From: Rhizobium sp. J15
GTDB taxonomy: Bacteria > Pseudomonadota > Alphaproteobacteria > Rhizobiales > Rhizobiaceae
Direction of reading: 5' to 3'
Length of the DNA: 64,000 bases
NCBI RefSeq assembly: GCF_002531825.1
Contig: NZ_NWSX01000005.1
Location: 62,001-126,000, forward strand
Shown: positions 62,685 through 64,000 of the stretch, in pieces
How the letters are laid out: the number at the start of each line of letters is the position of its first letter
Position numbering within the stretch: position 1 is the stretch's first letter
The notes under the pieces: generated by a model
Seen by the model: the letters and a program-made list of their open reading frames with translations, nothing else
The model's database searches: none
Told to the model about the DNA's origin: nothing
Translations under genes and position numbers: made by a program

Positions 62685-64000
<1,316 letters not shown>

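Overview
The window looks like Rhizobiaceae DNA, close to the Rhizobium leguminosarum/etli or Sinorhizobium group. It is GC-rich and densely coded, carries many ABC importers for scarce solutes, and contains several arrangements known from rhizobia: the monocarboxylate permease mctP with its two-component system mctSR, a carnitine dehydrogenase fused to a thioesterase, and a chemoreceptor ending in an acidic/aromatic pentapeptide. I saw no rRNA, tRNA, insertion sequence, phage or CRISPR. Whether it is chromosome or plasmid cannot be decided from the sequence.

Layout. 1-8870: a cut-off GlxA-type AraC regulator, an isochorismatase-like hydrolase, a CHASE4-like/GGDEF/EAL cyclic-di-GMP enzyme, an orphan amino-acid binding protein, glutathione-independent formaldehyde dehydrogenase, a small unknown protein, and an EamA exporter divergent from a LysR regulator. 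8848-24550: a carnitine/gamma-butyrobetaine cluster. A GlxA-type regulator is divergent from a dehydrocarnitine cleavage enzyme, L-carnitine dehydrogenase/thioesterase, acyl-CoA dehydrogenase, NDP-forming CoA ligase and crotonobetainyl-CoA hydratase-like enzyme; a complete oligopeptide-type ABC importer and a CocE-type hydrolase follow, with a convergent HSL-type esterase. Together the enzymes can convert gamma-butyrobetaine to carnitine and then to glycine betaine. 24807-27424: an ECF sigma factor translationally coupled to a membrane-anchored von Willebrand A protein.

27481-38315: a sugar-acid regulon of L-idonate/5-keto-gluconate type (lactonase, LacI regulator, idnD-, idnO- and idnK-like enzymes, two further dehydrogenases and a ribose-type ABC importer). 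It is tied together by copies of the palindrome TGTTATCGATAACA in front of the lactonase, the divergent enzyme operons and the transporter operon, plus a degenerate copy before the regulator gene. 39047-45057: a chemoreceptor, then mctP, a DUF3311 partner, mctR and mctS. 45144-49789: an Lrp/AsnC regulator divergent from an amino-acid ABC importer operon ending in homocysteine S-methyltransferase, with two palindromes exactly 31 bp apart between them.

49901-52926: a siderophore/cobalamin-type ABC importer. 52948-56165: a MarR regulator divergent from a CLC chloride channel/antiporter across a 21-nt perfect palindrome, then a Phd/PIN toxin-antitoxin pair. 56190-60205: an ssu-type sulfonate importer operon headed by an FMN-dependent monooxygenase. 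60566-64000: an IclR regulator divergent from a second ribose-type ABC importer that runs off the end of the window.

Most genes belong to recognisable families. The parts most worth following are the operator-defined sugar-acid regulon, the carnitine cluster with its unusual importer and hydrolases, the sigma/VWA pair, and several unassigned palindromic operators.
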